A DNA stretch of 64,000 nt from Lathyrus oleraceus (GCF_024323335.1 NC_066581.1:185148830-185212829); one strand, 5' to 3'; counted from the stretch's first letter, positions 46,611 through 59,039 are shown. Made by a program: numbers and translations. Notes: generated from the sequence alone by a model not told the origin.

Positions 46611-48168
46611 TTAAATGCAGTGCTGATCCGGTTTGTACCACCACTGTGGATTTGCAGGAATAGCAGGAGGATCCCTGGGAGTTACCAATTTCCTCTCCAA
46701 CAAGGAGGGATAAAGCTCTGCGTATGACATGGGGATAGGATCGAAGCTGATCTTTTTCCGGTCATAACTCAAATTGGCTTGATTTGTTGTGCTTCCACGA
46801 GGCTGGTAAGCCTGTTGCTGTGGGCGTTGCTGTTGCTGATACTGTGGTTGCTGATATTGTTGCTGAGGTTGATATTGCTGAGGCTGAGCATTGTCTTTGA
46901 AGACAGGCGCAATATGGGCCACCTGATGCTGATGACCGGCACGGCGTGCTGGTCTCCTCTGAACTGGAGGTTTCCTGGGTTTATGGGACTGCACAGCATG
47001 TGCTTCCCCATCCTTCTTCTTAGCAAATGAGCCATACCTCTTGCTAGAAGAGCCTTCATCTTTGGCCAAACGTCCTTCACGGACACCCTCTTCAAGTCGC
47101 ATCCCCATATTCACCATTTCTGTGAAGTCTGAGGGAGCACTAGCCACCATTCGCTCATAATAAAATGAGCTAAGAGTTTTCAGAAAAATCTTAGTCATTT
47201 CTTTCTCCTCGAGCGGTGGAGTGATTTGCGCTGCAAGCTCTCGCCACCTCTGGGCGTACTCTTTAAAAGTTTCTTTATCCTTCTGCGACATAGACCTGAG
47301 TTGATCTCTGTCAGGCGCCATATCGACGTTATATTTATACTGCTTGACGAAAGCCTCGCCAAGGTCGTTGAAGGATCTAATGTTGGCACTATCCAAGCTC
47401 ATATACCAACGGAGCGCAACACCAGACAAGCTGTCTTGGAAGTAGTGGATCAAGAGTTGATCATTGTCAGTCTGGGTTGACATCTTCCTGGCATACATAA
47501 CCAGGTGTGCAAGAGGACAGGTATTCCCTTTGTATTTTTCAAAGTCAGGAACTTTGAATTTGATCGGTATTTTTACCCCTGGAACAAGGCAGAGCTCGGC
47601 AGCAGACTTGCCGAATAGATCTTTACCTCTGAGGGTCTTCAATTCCTTCCTCAGCTCAAGGAATTGGTCATTCATAGCATCCATTTTTTCATTAACGTCC
47701 GGGCCCTCAGATGGCTCGGAATGATAGATGGGGTCCTCTGCCCTTGGCATGGCATGCACAATAGGAGGAACAGCAGTAAGGACCGGGCTAGATGCCGGCA
47801 TGTGAGCAAACGTTGGAGCTGGGATATCAGGCATGAAACCTGGAGGCATACCCCACGGGAACCCGGCTGGCATAGCATTGGGCATATAAGGAACACTGGC
47901 GGCAGGCACAGCGGAAGTGGCAACCTCAGAAATCACAGTCCTCTGGACAGGAGTTGCAGGCGGCGGAGCAGGCTGATTCTGAGCAGCGAGAAGTTGCTCC
48001 ATCAGGGCGCCAAGTCTGGCGACTTCATCTCTCAGTTCACGGTTCTCTTGCTCTAGCTGATCCATTACTCTTGCAGAATTAGCTCGGGTGTAATACCGGT
48101 GAGTCAGCTTGTCTTCAAAATAAATGAAGAACACAGAGTTAGGACAGGGAGACCAGAAACAAGGGTAC
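46611..48168 (-). pseudogene. gag: Element B gag (capsid region)
   Basis: Capsid/nucleocapsid precursor. After an N-terminal coiled coil (LEQENRELRDEVARL) and a Pro/Ala-rich part comes a retrotransposon gag core (VPDFEKYKGN... ALRWYMSL... FVKQYKYN... ERMVASAPSDFTEMV). A long Gln-rich tract follows. The frame is closed by TAA at 46613-46611, inside the zinc knuckle. No ATG precedes the conserved start LTHRY; the first is at 48065. The frame is open upstream to a splice-acceptor-like GCATAAGCAG ending at 48169, also present in C. The N-terminus may thus come from an upstream exon (inference). Confidence 0.87.
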
Positions 48169-48362
48169 CTGCTTATGCAACATGATGCATGAAATGCTTG
48201 TGCGGATGCTTTGTTTTATTTTCAAGGAACCTTTAGGGTATTATTTGCAATATTTTGAGTATTTAAGCATTTTGAATTTCACATGGAAAATATCTCATTC
48301 AATATATTGGACAAAGAAGTACAGCATTTTGATTATTTCAAAGATAAAAGGAAAACAACATC
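48169..48362 (-). other. Spacer between ORF1 and gag in element B
   Basis: AT-rich with no gene. In sense it ends with TTGCATAAGCAG, a possible splice acceptor. Confidence 0.5.
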
Positions 48363-49811
48363 CTATGGACCCCTATTAGCTCGGGATGCTGGAAGACGAG
48401 AAGTGCACAGCTTCTTGATCTCTTTCTCATAGGCTGCTTCCATATCTGCTTTCTCCTTAGCAAGCTGATCATACCTCCTCTTCCAGAATTTAGAGGACTG
48501 AGGAAGCAGAGAAGTCCAAGTATCATTCGGATCATCAATCACTTTATGCTCGAGAAACTCAATCAGAGCATCTTTCTCTTTAAGCTGCTGCAATAATTCC
48601 TCTCTTTCGCGGATCCAAGCACGCGAAAGGTCTTCCTCTCTCAACTCCTCTACACGTTGGATAGGGAGGGTTGAAGGCCCAGCCACATCCAAAGGTGTAG
48701 GTCTCGGATGATCGTATGGCATCAGATAAGTGGCAGCTCTCTGTCTGACCCAGGAGGTATAAGGCTCCAAAGCAATACAGTTCTTCGGGCCTAACTCGTT
48801 CCTACTCTTCCTGCGAATACTGCGCCAAGCGCGGACGAATCTGGCTTTCAAGCCTTGGGGATCTTTACCCTCCTGGAAGAATACACCTTCTAACAGAATG
48901 TTATGAGGTTTATCCTTTAGGGGGAACCCAAGCTGACGACGTGCAAGTATAGGATTGTAGTTGATCCCACCACATGTACCAAGAAGAGGCACATTCGGGA
49001 ATTCACCACAATAATCAATGATCTGAACAGTATCATACACGCGATCGTACCAAGAGATATCATCATTAGTGAGAGACATGAGCCTCTGAGACCACCGTAG
49101 ACATCCCTTGTTCTCCTTAAAAGCAACAGTCTGCGGCAAGTGCGAAATAAACCACTTGTACAGCAAAGGTAGACAGCAGACAATGACTCCTCCACCCTTC
49201 ATATTCCTCAGGTGCAGAGAGAAATAGGCATCACCCAACAAAGTCGGAACCGGATTAAGAACTGAGAAGATCCTAATAGCATTCATGTCCATAAACTTGT
49301 CAAAGTTGGGAAACAACACTAATCCATAGATGAGTAATACAAACAGAGCCTCAAAGGCATCTTCACTCCTGGCCTCTCCATAGAAGGTAGCTTGAGCGAC
49401 AAGGAACTCGGAAGAAAAACCCTGAATTCCGCCTTTGGTAGTCAGATTAGCTCTAATCGGATCTTCATCTATATGCAACAGATTAGCAATCTCTCGAGCA
49501 GATGGAATACTCTCTAGGCCACTGAACGACACTTGATCCAGAATCGGAATCCCAATAATGTGAGAGTATTCTTCCAAGGTAGGCAATAGCTGGAAGTCCG
49601 GAAAGGAGAAGCAGTGATACAGCGGATCATAGAATTGAGCTAGAGTACTCATCAGACCCTCATCAACCTGAGTAGTCAGCAGAGGCAGAAGCTTCCCATA
49701 TCGAGCTTTGAAACCCAAGGGATCTAGTACATAAGATGTCAGATTCCTTAACTCTTTCACATCTGGTTGTCTGAAACTGTACTTCTTTGTATGCCTCTTT
49801 GGTCTTTCCAT
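48363..49811 (-). CDS. Element B ORF1 protein (482 aa, intact)
   Basis: The extra ORF upstream of gag that defines Ogre; its function is unknown. It runs from ATG 49811 to TAG 48363 with no breaks. Residues 1-330 form a globular domain (VKELRNLTSYVLDPLGF... LAQFYDPLYHCFSFPDFQLLPTLEEY... KGCLRW... LGTCGGINYNP) reminiscent of plant mobile-domain/DUF7745-like proteins. Residues from about 395 (IREREELLQQLKEKDALIEFLEHKV) to 470 look like a coiled coil, so self-association is likely. The C ORF1 (56839-58290) is about 65-75% identical by eye over long blocks and similar in length (484 codons). Confidence 0.9.
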   Translation of the reverse strand: MERPKRHTKKYSFRQPDVKELRNLTSYVLDPLGFKARYGKLLPLLTTQVDEGLMSTLAQFYDPLYHCFSFPDFQLLPTLEEYSHIIGIPILDQVSFSGLESIPSAREIANLLHIDEDPIRANLTTKGGIQGFSSEFLVAQATFYGEARSEDAFEALFVLLIYGLVLFPNFDKFMDMNAIRIFSVLNPVPTLLGDAYFSLHLRNMKGGGVIVCCLPLLYKWFISHLPQTVAFKENKGCLRWSQRLMSLTNDDISWYDRVYDTVQIIDYCGEFPNVPLLGTCGGINYNPILARRQLGFPLKDKPHNILLEGVFFQEGKDPQGLKARFVRAWRSIRRKSRNELGPKNCIALEPYTSWVRQRAATYLMPYDHPRPTPLDVAGPSTLPIQRVEELREEDLSRAWIREREELLQQLKEKDALIEFLEHKVIDDPNDTWTSLLPQSSKFWKRRYDQLAKEKADMEAAYEKEIKKLCTSRLPASRANRGP

Positions 49812-50810
49812 GTCTGAAAATTTTGCAAATAAACCCTTTTAAGTTCCTTGAAAATTTTCTCTTTTTCTGATGACATGAAATGCAGATGAATGCATGAATG
49901 TATGAATGCAACAATCACACTCAAGGATCAAGCAAAGCACACCAAACAAAGGTCATGGGAAAGCTCATTGTATCCCTAATATCAATCATCCATTTTGGTG
50001 GATTTAGGTTTTCACCTTATCGACACCCAAGTTCCATTGATATTAACGGTACATGAACCGGCTCGAACACCCTTAATATCAACCAGCCGCTTTGGTGGAT
50101 TTTAGGTTTTTACACCTGATCCGGGATCCATTGATATTAACGGTGTCTGAACGACTCAACCATGAATCACGGGTTTGCTGAGAGTCACGAGCATGGAGTC
50201 TTGGTTAAGAACCACCCAATGGGAATGTACTAGGGTTTAAACCTGCCAGACATGTTCTACCAGAGGTTCCCATAATCATCGTCCCATCTTTCGAATATTA
50301 TCGGAGGAACGAATACTCGTATTCCAAAAATATTCTCAAGAGAGACTCTTATGAGTGTAGTATCGCGTAACAATCGCGTCAGATCTGACATCTGAACGAC
50401 CTCCGCACTACGTCCTAAAAATAGGCCAAGATGGGTTTGGTAAACTAAGGTCCTTGGCTTCTAAGGCACATGATTGAAAGAATAATGCCTAACCACAAAT
50501 AACTTGTGTGACATTATTAATCCAACATGACCTTCACCAAGTGAATGGACTCGCAAGTCAATTGGCTAAGGACTACTCCACACCAATTGACGAGACTATG
50601 CCATTCTCCTATCCTAGAGTGCACTCGAGTTCGGGTATAGAACTCATCTCACAGAGATCACCAAAGCAAACAGCAATTGTATATCAAGCAATTCAAACAT
50701 TACAATCAATACAGTTATCCCAAATTGTACAAAAATATGTCAAATAACAAATAATAATATATCACACAAAGGTGAAAAGTAGGCAATACAACCAGAGATT
50801 CTGCTTCTAT
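49812..50810 (-). other. Element B leader with tandem stem-forming units
   Basis: Untranslated region between primer site and ORF1. A unit of about 95 bp is repeated: stems 49977-49986 with 50036-50045, and 50073-50082 with 50131-50140. C has a single copy (56607-56685). A segment near 50365-50415 is the homologue of the C site where B itself inserted. Confidence 0.75.
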
Positions 50811-50827
50811 CCCCAGCAGAGTCGCCA
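50811..50827 (-). other. Primer-binding site of element B
   Basis: Element sense TGGCGACTCTGCTGGGG, six bases after the LTR end. It is the same site as in A apart from two bases and fits the Ogre tRNA-Arg-type primer site. Confidence 0.85.
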
Positions 50828-50833
50828 CTTTTC

Positions 50834-53800
50834 TGTAGCGGTGTATTCGTTACTATATGATCTATTGATTAAATCATAAGCAAAGTATACAATAAACATA
50901 GAGTCGCCACCGCACTTTTATTTATCCAAAGGACTGGCTAAAAAGCGAACAAAAGCCTAAGAAGTTTTACACGTAGAAAACCAATGAAAAGATCAGAGAT
51001 CGGGGTAAGGGGTAAATTACGCAATGGGAAGGTGTTAGGCACCCAATGCGTCCTAGGTACTCCTAGGGAACCTTTTTCACACTTGTTGTATAAGAAAAAT
51101 ATTTATTTGTTTTTGACATAAGTATCGTGCAAACATGATTGGGATGATGAGAAAAGAATATACAATTTTTATTGGGTTTGAACGGATGAACCCGTTGCCT
51201 ACGTACCTCCCATCAAAGGTAAGGATCAAAACGCCGTAGTTCGGCTAAAAACTTCCAAAAGTTAGTGAATTCAATTTTAAAACACAAGCTCAAAGGTCTT
51301 ACGTTACCCACGGGAGAAAACTCAACCTTAAGAAACAACAAGTCCACCATGTGAGAAAAGCTTCAACTTGCTAGAGAGGGGTTAACCCTATAATAAGCAA
51401 GGAAGACTTACAATTCAATCAACTAAGGACAAATAGGTGAGATTAATATCAACCAACCAGGGTAAATCAAACCTATAGCTAATGTATGAAAACTTAACAA
51501 ACATGGACAAAGCCACAAAATCATTTGAATGGGTGAAGTTATTTGGATTATTTACAAAAAGGTCAAAGTATGATTAAAGTCAATTCAAATTGAAGTATTT
51601 ACAAAAAATGAAGTTTGGAAAATCATGGACTTAAGGTCCAAGTTTCTAATTTGAAAAGAAGGTGAGAATGTTTGCACAACACTTATTTCAAGTTTTTAAA
51701 ACATGTATGAAAAGTTTTAGGACACAATGGGATGAATGGATAATGGAAGAGTGAATGTAAAACTTCTTAGGAGGGTCCACCTCTTGAAATCATATAGGAG
51801 ATGATCCAAGTGGGTCCTTAGGAATGGGCTACAAATGAGCAACAATATGGTAACAGATGAAAGTAAATAAAAGCGGATACTGGATGCCACTCAATGGTCT
51901 TATACCTGTCTCCTAAAACAAGTAAGGATATCAGAGGCCACTCTATGGACTTACACTAATCTCCATCAGAATAAAACAAAACAGGGAAGTCAACTGCCAA
52001 TCTATCTGGACTTATGTTAACCTCCACAGTATGATCCTAGGAATACAAATGCCACATCACAGGGACTTACAATGGATCCTCACATACAACAACAATGCTC
52101 AAACAAAGAGCAAAGAAGATATGAGTGACCAATGAGGTCTTACACTCTATCTCTTCCATATCCTAGGAGAAAAAGCCAATCAATATGGACTTACACTTGT
52201 CCTCAATGGGAAAATATCAATGTCACAAGGACAAAAGAAGTAATCATGCACTAATGGCAAACAAAGATGACAAATACACCATGGCCATTCAATGACAATA
52301 AATGCACAATGGCAAATCAAGTAATCATGTATAAATGAATCAAGTAATCAATCACATAAATTCAAGTAGCACACACTATAACCATTCAATGAGGCTCAAG
52401 CAAAAGGGGAGGCATTAAAGCCAACTGTAATAGGGTTCAAGTTGCTCTTAACCTTGCCATTGAGGGGCTAAGGTGAAGCGGATGAAAGGATATGAGGGGT
52501 GTGCCTCATCACTCTTATCTCTGATCAGAGAGAGTATTGAATATCAGAAGGTGTGGGAGTTTAGAAAGGTGGAACTCTCTCCACAAATTAGACTCGATAG
52601 ATCTTGGGTTTGGATCTCAATGCTACAACCATGTAATGGGAGCAAGGAGAAGACTCACAGAATAGTGGGAGATAGGCTACATATCTCTGATATCCACCAA
52701 TTGCCTCAAATGAGGACTTTTCCTGCTTGGGACAAACATAAACAATCACAAACATTGCCTCTTAAGGAGGACTTCAGACAGTTTGCCCGGCCAAATAACA
52801 AGCCGGGTCTCCAAACTACATGAAGAATAGAAAGTCTACCTCAATGCAACTTGCTATTTAAGCAAAGCAATGCAAGTTCTTAAGAGAACTGAGCAACTAA
52901 GGGTACCTAAAATCAGTCAAATATAATCAGCATCCCAACATAAACAAAACAACAACATAATGATCAATCAACAATGTACAATCAAACAATAATGTGCATG
53001 GCACCAATCTCAAGTGAACCAAGAACCCTACAAAACAAACAACATTAGTCCACATGAAACAAATCAAATGTGTATCAACCTCCTTAGGACATTAGCCTTT
53101 TAACCTGAAAAGTCAAAGTCAAGCTCAAACATAAGTAACAAGACCACTAGGCCAAGCCTAGGGTCCAAAGGAGGGAAAAAATGTAAAACAGCAAGTGGAT
53201 CATGATCAAAGTCAAGATGATTCAAATAAGAAGAGATCCCAATTGGTCTCGTATCCAAACTATGCACTAATTTCATTTTATGCACAATTTAAGGCAAAGT
53301 GATCAAAGTTGAATCACATATGAACAACCAGAATGATTTCAATCAAAAAAATATCAAAACCACTCAATAAATCCCACAAAAATTATATCCTAAACAGAGG
53401 ACATCCAATGAGATACATGTCAATTTTCATGCAATTTGGACTAGTGGAGCTATGTCAATTAAATCAACATGTTAAGACATGCAAAAACACAACCAAAATA
53501 GGTCACAACATGTACACTAACTTCAATCAAATGGTAAACAGTGACATTAAATGGGAAATGAGTAGGACCAAAGCCAAATGAAAGCTATACATGTTAGAAA
53601 CTACCCCACCAAGTTTCATGTTCATAGGATTAGGGATGGGCCTTTAATGACACATGTGAAGTTTGTTACACAAGAAACAACCCAAAAGTGCTAAACAGCA
53701 ATCAAAAATCCTAATCAAATAGAAAATGGATCAATTAATTCCACAAAAATTCATGTTGAAAGTTAACATGTCAAAGGTATCTCATGCAAAAAATCAGGGC

Positions 53801-56384
53801 CATAGGCCTAGGGGAAGCATGGAAAAATAATTCATGAACATTGCATATCATAGTGTGACACATATTGTCACACTCAAGTTAATTAAATCATATCTAATAA
53901 ACCAGAGGTCCAAAAATTACAAATCATATGCCAAAATCTCCAGGAGAGGGTCAAGAATCATCATATGAATTTTCATCCAATTTGGAGCATATATGACTAT
54001 TTTATGATTAAAATGGTAAAACACATAAAATTTGCATACATGATAAAGATCCCTAAACCAATCTAAAAAATTACCAGGCACAACTTATATCACTATGCCA
54101 AAAAAATTCTAGAGAAAAAATGGGATCTAACAAAAAAAGTCCCAAATTATTTGGACTTAAATTGGATTTAATATGATTTTTTAAAGATTTGTTAATTTAA
54201 TGAAATATTTATTTAATTTGGATTAAGAATTAATTGAACCGAGTGGCACAATCGTAATAAGGGAGTCCAAGGCCAAAACGGCGCCGTATTGATTTAATGC
54301 GTTGGCGCGTTGTGGTTCGCCCAATCCAGCGGGAAACAGCGATTCAAATTGGAAACGCAGGAAGTAGGATCAAACACACGAAAAATTTCCAGGAACTCAT
54401 CTTCATCATCGTTCTTGACATGCATCAAGCTCAAGAACAAAATTTAACGGAAATACGCATACCATAGACCGTTGGAATCAGCATTTAATCAGGATCACGA
54501 ATATGCATTCTATTTCGTCCAGAAATTCATGTGTGAAGTGAATCGATTGAAAGAAAATCTTGCATCTAAACTTTGATCTTAGATTTCTCTTCCAAAACCT
54601 AACGATTTTCAATTCTACAAATTGCTACATGATCTACAAGCTATGCTCTACAATAACCACAACACAATTTTGAGAATGTTGATAATCGAATCTGAACCTT
54701 CTTGATGTGCAGTACTGGAATCCGTGAGTGTTAGGTCCTGAATTGTAGAAACAGATGCAGCATATCGTTGTGGAAGGTGAATGGTGAAGAGAATCCAGCT
54801 CAAGAATGCTCGAATCAAAGGATTTTGCTAACTGCCATGGAAGAGCAACTTTGCAACAGCTGCGAATTTGCTTGATTCTTCAATCAATTCCTGCAAACAG
54901 AACTCCTAGACCACCTACAGATGATGAATCCACAAGGAACTAGCACAAAGATTAGTGAAAATTGATGAATTGATGCAAAAAGTTCTTGGTGAAAAATGGA
55001 GGGAAATGAGAGAATTGGTGAGATTTTGCTTTTGGATCTGTGAATTGTGATTAGTGTCCTGTGATTTTGTTAGAATTAAGCTTATATATGATGCTCTTAA
55101 TCCAAACCATAATCAAGATTAGCAAAAAAAGGTGATTAGCAAAATGAGCTTATGTGTGTAGTTTGGCCTTTTTGCCCTTGGATAGTTATGACCAATGTAA
55201 CAGTGATTTCTCAACTTGAACAAGTCACAAATCTCATTTAGGAGCTAATGGAATTGGCCTCATGTCCATTGAATGTATATTTCTCAATTTCACTATGTCA
55301 TGGCACTTTGTTCAATTTTCAAGTTCATTTCAAAAGTGAAATCTCAAACCATGAGGCCTTGGCATGTTATGATGATTCCAACCATTTTCAAATGTCATTT
55401 GTGAAGTGTTGCAAAAATCCCCACTCAAAAATTCACATTATTTCACAAGTTGGACAATTTTGCCCCTGGATCTTTAACTGTACAGTTGAAATTTGACTTT
55501 TTGCATTGACCATTTTTGAAGAAATCCAATTATGCACCATGAAATTACATGTCAAGTGGAGTTTGTGCATATAAAGAACATCCAATTTGGACACTCCATG
55601 TGGAAGTTATGCCCTCCTGATTATGGGTCATTTTTGAAATTCACTGGACCATAACTTGCTAACCATACATGGGATTTTCAAGTTCTTGGACTTTTTGGAA
55701 TGGTGAGATCAAGATCTTCAACTTTCATGTTGGACAAAATTTGATTTGAAGCTTGTATCATGAAGTAATTTTGGGGAGAAAAACTTTCCATTTTGGGCAG
55801 GTGAGAATTACAGGTCATTTCCATTTTGGGAAACTTTTTGTCTGACTTCAAATTCCTCAACCTTGATCTTTGAAATGTCAAATGAGACTTGTATAGACAT
55901 GAATGAGGTCTTTCTAACCATCTCACACCTTCCAATCCCTGATTAAATGCACAGTTGACCACAGTTGACTTTTGTTGACTTTTCTTGACTGGGCCATGTT
56001 CTGATGAATTCCAAACCTCTTTCAATTGAGATCTTGATTCCAAATGGTATCACAAGTCATATGAACTCTTCATGAATGATCATGGTGTCCAAATTCTTCA
56101 AGAATGGTCACCATCTAATGCTCAATGCCTGATTTTAACTGACAGACTGATGATTGCTTCATCTGCAAGCAACAAGGTTAGATGACAATATTTTTGTACT
56201 TTTGGTTAGTAAACATATGAAAAGCAATGACATACAATGCAATACATGCTTGGTGATCAAGAACCACACTCACAAGGTATCCCACCCACTAGGAGGGAAG
56301 CTAGGGTATGCAATGATCCTTGAGGCCATGATATGAGATGTTATAGGCCATGAGGGATCTTAGGGCCAAAATTAGGGTCTTACA
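50834..56384 (-). repeat. Element B 5' LTR (element sense)
   Basis: Copy of 30633-36183. It contains the putative promoter: TATATAAG in sense at 55089-55081, about 1.3 kb from the LTR start. Upstream is a TTGAC box cluster at 55955-55990. R-U5 would be about 4.2 kb. No gene is contained. Confidence 0.96.
55955..55990. promoter_or_regulatory. Four W-box-like TTGAC(C/T) motifs at 10-bp spacing in B U3
   Basis: TTGACC at 55955 and TTGACT at 55965, 55975 and 55985, all in the same orientation. The 3' LTR has the same at 35754-35789. TTGAC(C/T) is the core bound by plant WRKY factors, and the 10-bp phase puts all four on one face of the helix. Role inferred. Confidence 0.55.
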
Positions 56385-56389
56385 GATAC
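56385..56389 (+). repeat. Target-site duplication GATAC, right copy
   Basis: Pairs with 30628-30632 and closes element B. Confidence 0.97.
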
Positions 56390-56838
56390 TACACTCATAA
56401 GAGTCTCTCTTGAGAATATTTTTGGAATACGAGTAGTCATTTTATCCGATAATATCCGAAAGATGAGATGATGACTATGGGGACCTCTTTTAGAACATGA
56501 TTGTCAGGTTTAACCATAGTACACTCCCTTTGGGTGGTTCTTAACCGAGACTCCATGCTCGTGACTTACAACAAACCCTTGATTCGCGGTTGATCCGTTC
56601 TCGTATATCCTCAATATCAATGGAACTTGGGTGTTGATAAGGTGTAAACCATAATCCACCAAAATGGATGATTGATATTGAGGATGACTTGAGCCATCAT
56701 GTGACCTTTGTACGGCGTGACTTGCTTGATCCTTGAGTGTGATTGTTGCATCCATGCATTCATGCATTCATTTGCATCCATATCATCAACAAGAAAATTT
56801 TCAAGGAACTTAAGAGGTCTATTTGAGAATTTTCAGAC
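56390..56838 (+). other. Element C leader upstream of ORF1
   Basis: Matches B's leader in opposite orientation. No gene. A perfect 15-bp inverted repeat (ATCCTCAATATCAAT at 56607-56621, complement at 56671-56685) encloses 49 bases and corresponds to the stem units in B. Confidence 0.8.
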
Positions 56839-58290
56839 ATGGATAAGCAAAGAAGGAATACGAAGAAGTACAGTTTCAGATAACCCGACTTGAAAGAGTT
56901 AAGGAGTTTGACATCCTATGTACTAGATCCCTTGGAGTTCAAAGCTCGCCATGGGAAGCTTCTGTCTATTCTTGCTACTCAGGTGGATGAAGGTCTGATG
57001 AGTGTGTTGGCGCAGTTCTACGATCCTCTGTACCGTTGCTTCACTTTTCCGGATTTCCAGCTTTTGCCTACACTTGAGGAGTATGCCTATCTTGTGGGTA
57101 TACCTATCTTGGATCAGTTGTCGTTCAGTGGCTTAGAGAGGGTTCCTTCTTCCCAAGAGATTGATGATCTGCTTCATATAGATGTATCTGACATTATTGC
57201 TCATATGACTACCAAAGGTGGAATTCAAGGTCTCCCATCTGATTTTCTCATCGCCCAAGCTACCTTGTTTGGGAAGGCCATGAGTGAGGACGCCTTTGAA
57301 GCCGTATTTGTACTTCTCATCTATGGGCTAGTGTTATTCCCCAAAATCGACAACTTTGTGGATGTGAACGCTATTAGGATTTTCTCTACTCTTAATCCCG
57401 TTCCAACTCTGTTGGGTGAAACTTATTTCTCTTTGCATATGAGGAATGCAAAGGGTGGCAGATCCATTGTGTGATGTCTGCCTCTGTTGTACAAGTGGTT
57501 TATTTCGCACTTGCCTCAGACGCTCGCCTTCAAGGAGAACAAGGGATGTCTACGGTGGTCTACGAGACTTACGTCTCTCACTAATGATGATATCTTTTGG
57601 TATAACCGTGTGTATGATGGTGTGCAGATTATTGATTCTTGTGGTGAATTCTCCAATGTGCCTCTTCTTGGTACATGTGGTGGAATTAACTACAACCCTG
57701 TTTTGGCTCGCCATCAGCTTGGGTTCCCCTTAAAGGATAAACCTAATCACATTTTGTTAGAAGGTGTGTTCTTTCAAGAGGGTAAAGATCCCTAGAAATT
57801 GAAGGGCAGAATGGTCTGCTCCTGGCGCAAAGTCCATAGGAAGGGAAGGAAAGAGCTTGGTCCGAAGAATTATATTGCTTTGGAGCCCTACACCGCTTGG
57901 GTGAGGAAGAGAGCACTTGAGTACCGCATGTCATATGACTATCCGAGACCTACCCCTATGGTTATGGTTGGGCCTTCAACCCTTTCTAACCAAGGAGTAA
58001 AGGAGTTGAGAGATGAAGACCGGTCGCGTGTTTGGGTTCGTGAGCGAGAGGAACTACTTCAGCAACTCAGAGATAAAGATGCTGTGATAGAATTTCTGGA
58101 GCATCAGGTTATTGATGAACCTGATGATGTGGTTACTTCTCTTCTTCCTCAGTCATCCAAGTTTTGGAAGAGGAAGTATGATCAAATCACCAAGGAGAAG
58201 GCAGATATGGAAGCAGCTTATGAGAGAGAGGTGAAGAGGCTTCGTGCAGCTTATCAACCAATCTCGAGAGCTTTGGACGATTGTTTCTAG
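56839..58290 (+). pseudogene. Element C ORF1 (decayed)
   Basis: Homologue of B's intact ORF1 on the opposite strand. A single frame of 484 codons from ATG 56839 carries TAA 56881-56883, TGA 57472-57474 and TAG 57793-57795 and ends at TAG 58288-58290. The same globular domain (LTSYVLDPLEFKARHGKLL, LGTCGGINYNPVLA) and C-terminal coiled coil (VREREELLQQLRDKDAVIEFL) are readable. No indel disrupts the frame, so decay is by point mutation. C is the oldest layer of the nest. Confidence 0.92.
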
Positions 58291-58554
58291 GGCTCCATAG
58301 GATGTTATTTCTCCTTTCCTCTTGTATTATATTTGGTTACCAAAACTATACTTCTTCATTGGTGAAAAAAAATTTCCAAATATTATTGCTATGAGTATTC
58401 CATGTATGTCTTAAAAGATTAATATTTCCAAATATTTGCAAATAGATCTCTATGAAGTTCCTATGATTAAAAATAAACCATATGCACAAACATTGCATGC
58501 ATCATATGCATAAGCAGGTTTTGTTCAGAGCTTCTTGATCAATGGTCTAACTCT
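58291..58554 (+). other. Element C spacer between ORF1 and gag
   Basis: AT-rich with no gene. GCATAAGCAG at about 58508-58517 matches the splice-acceptor-like site before B's gag. Confidence 0.5.
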
Positions 58555-59039
58555 TTGCTCTTCATTTATTTCAAAGACAAGCTGACGCACCGGTATAACA
58601 CGAGAGCCAATCTTTCGAAGATCATGGAGCATCTAGAGCAGGAGAACCGAGAACTGAAAGAGGAAGTAGCTAGGCTGACTGCCATGATGGAGTCAGTGCT
58701 GGCTGCCCAGAGCCAATCGTCTCCAACTCCTGCAACTCCTCCCCAGAGGACTGTTATATCTGAGGTAGCTTCCTCAACTGTGCCTGTCGCAACAGCTCAT
58801 TTTGTGCCTACTATGCCAGCCGGGTTCCCCTGGGGAATGCCCGCCAATTTTGTGCCTGAGGGTTTTGCCCCAACTCTCGCTTCTCTGCCGGCATCTAGCC
58901 CGGTCCTTTCTGTGCCACCTCCCGTTATGCACACCTTGCCAAGAGTTGAAGACACCATCTATCATACTGAGCCATCTGAGGGCCCAGATGTTTATGAAAA
59001 GATAGATAAATGAAAGACCAATTCCTTGAGCTACGCAAG
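58555..59039 (+). pseudogene. gag: Element C gag, N-terminal fragment
   Basis: Matches the start of B gag (FKDKLTHRYNTRAN, coiled coil LEQENRELKEEVARL, Pro-rich region, SEGPDVYEKID). A frame change near 59005-59013 creates a TGA; the other frame then continues the match (DQFLELRK). Element E inserts right after 59039, so the capsid core and all downstream genes of C lie beyond E, outside the window. Confidence 0.9.
59035..59039 (+). repeat. Probable left target-site duplication (GCAAG) of element E
   Basis: The five bases before E's LTR start. The right partner is outside the window. Confidence 0.6.

Larger units (their letters stand above)
30633..56384 (-). mobile_element. Element B: full-length Ogre retrotransposon (Ty3/gypsy, Tat lineage)
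   Basis: 25,752 bp with 5551-bp LTRs (30633-36183 and 50834-56384) and a GATAC duplication. In element sense (minus strand): LTR, primer site, 1-kb leader, ORF1, gag, protease, intron, RT with two RNase H domains, integrase, a 4.8-kb structured 3' UTR, polypurine tract, LTR. An extra ORF1, an intron between protease and RT, and great length are hallmarks of Ogre. About 13 LTR mismatches indicate recent insertion. A stop in gag (46611-46613), a frame change near 45850 and a stop in pol (42231-42233) make it defective as it stands. Confidence 0.97.
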
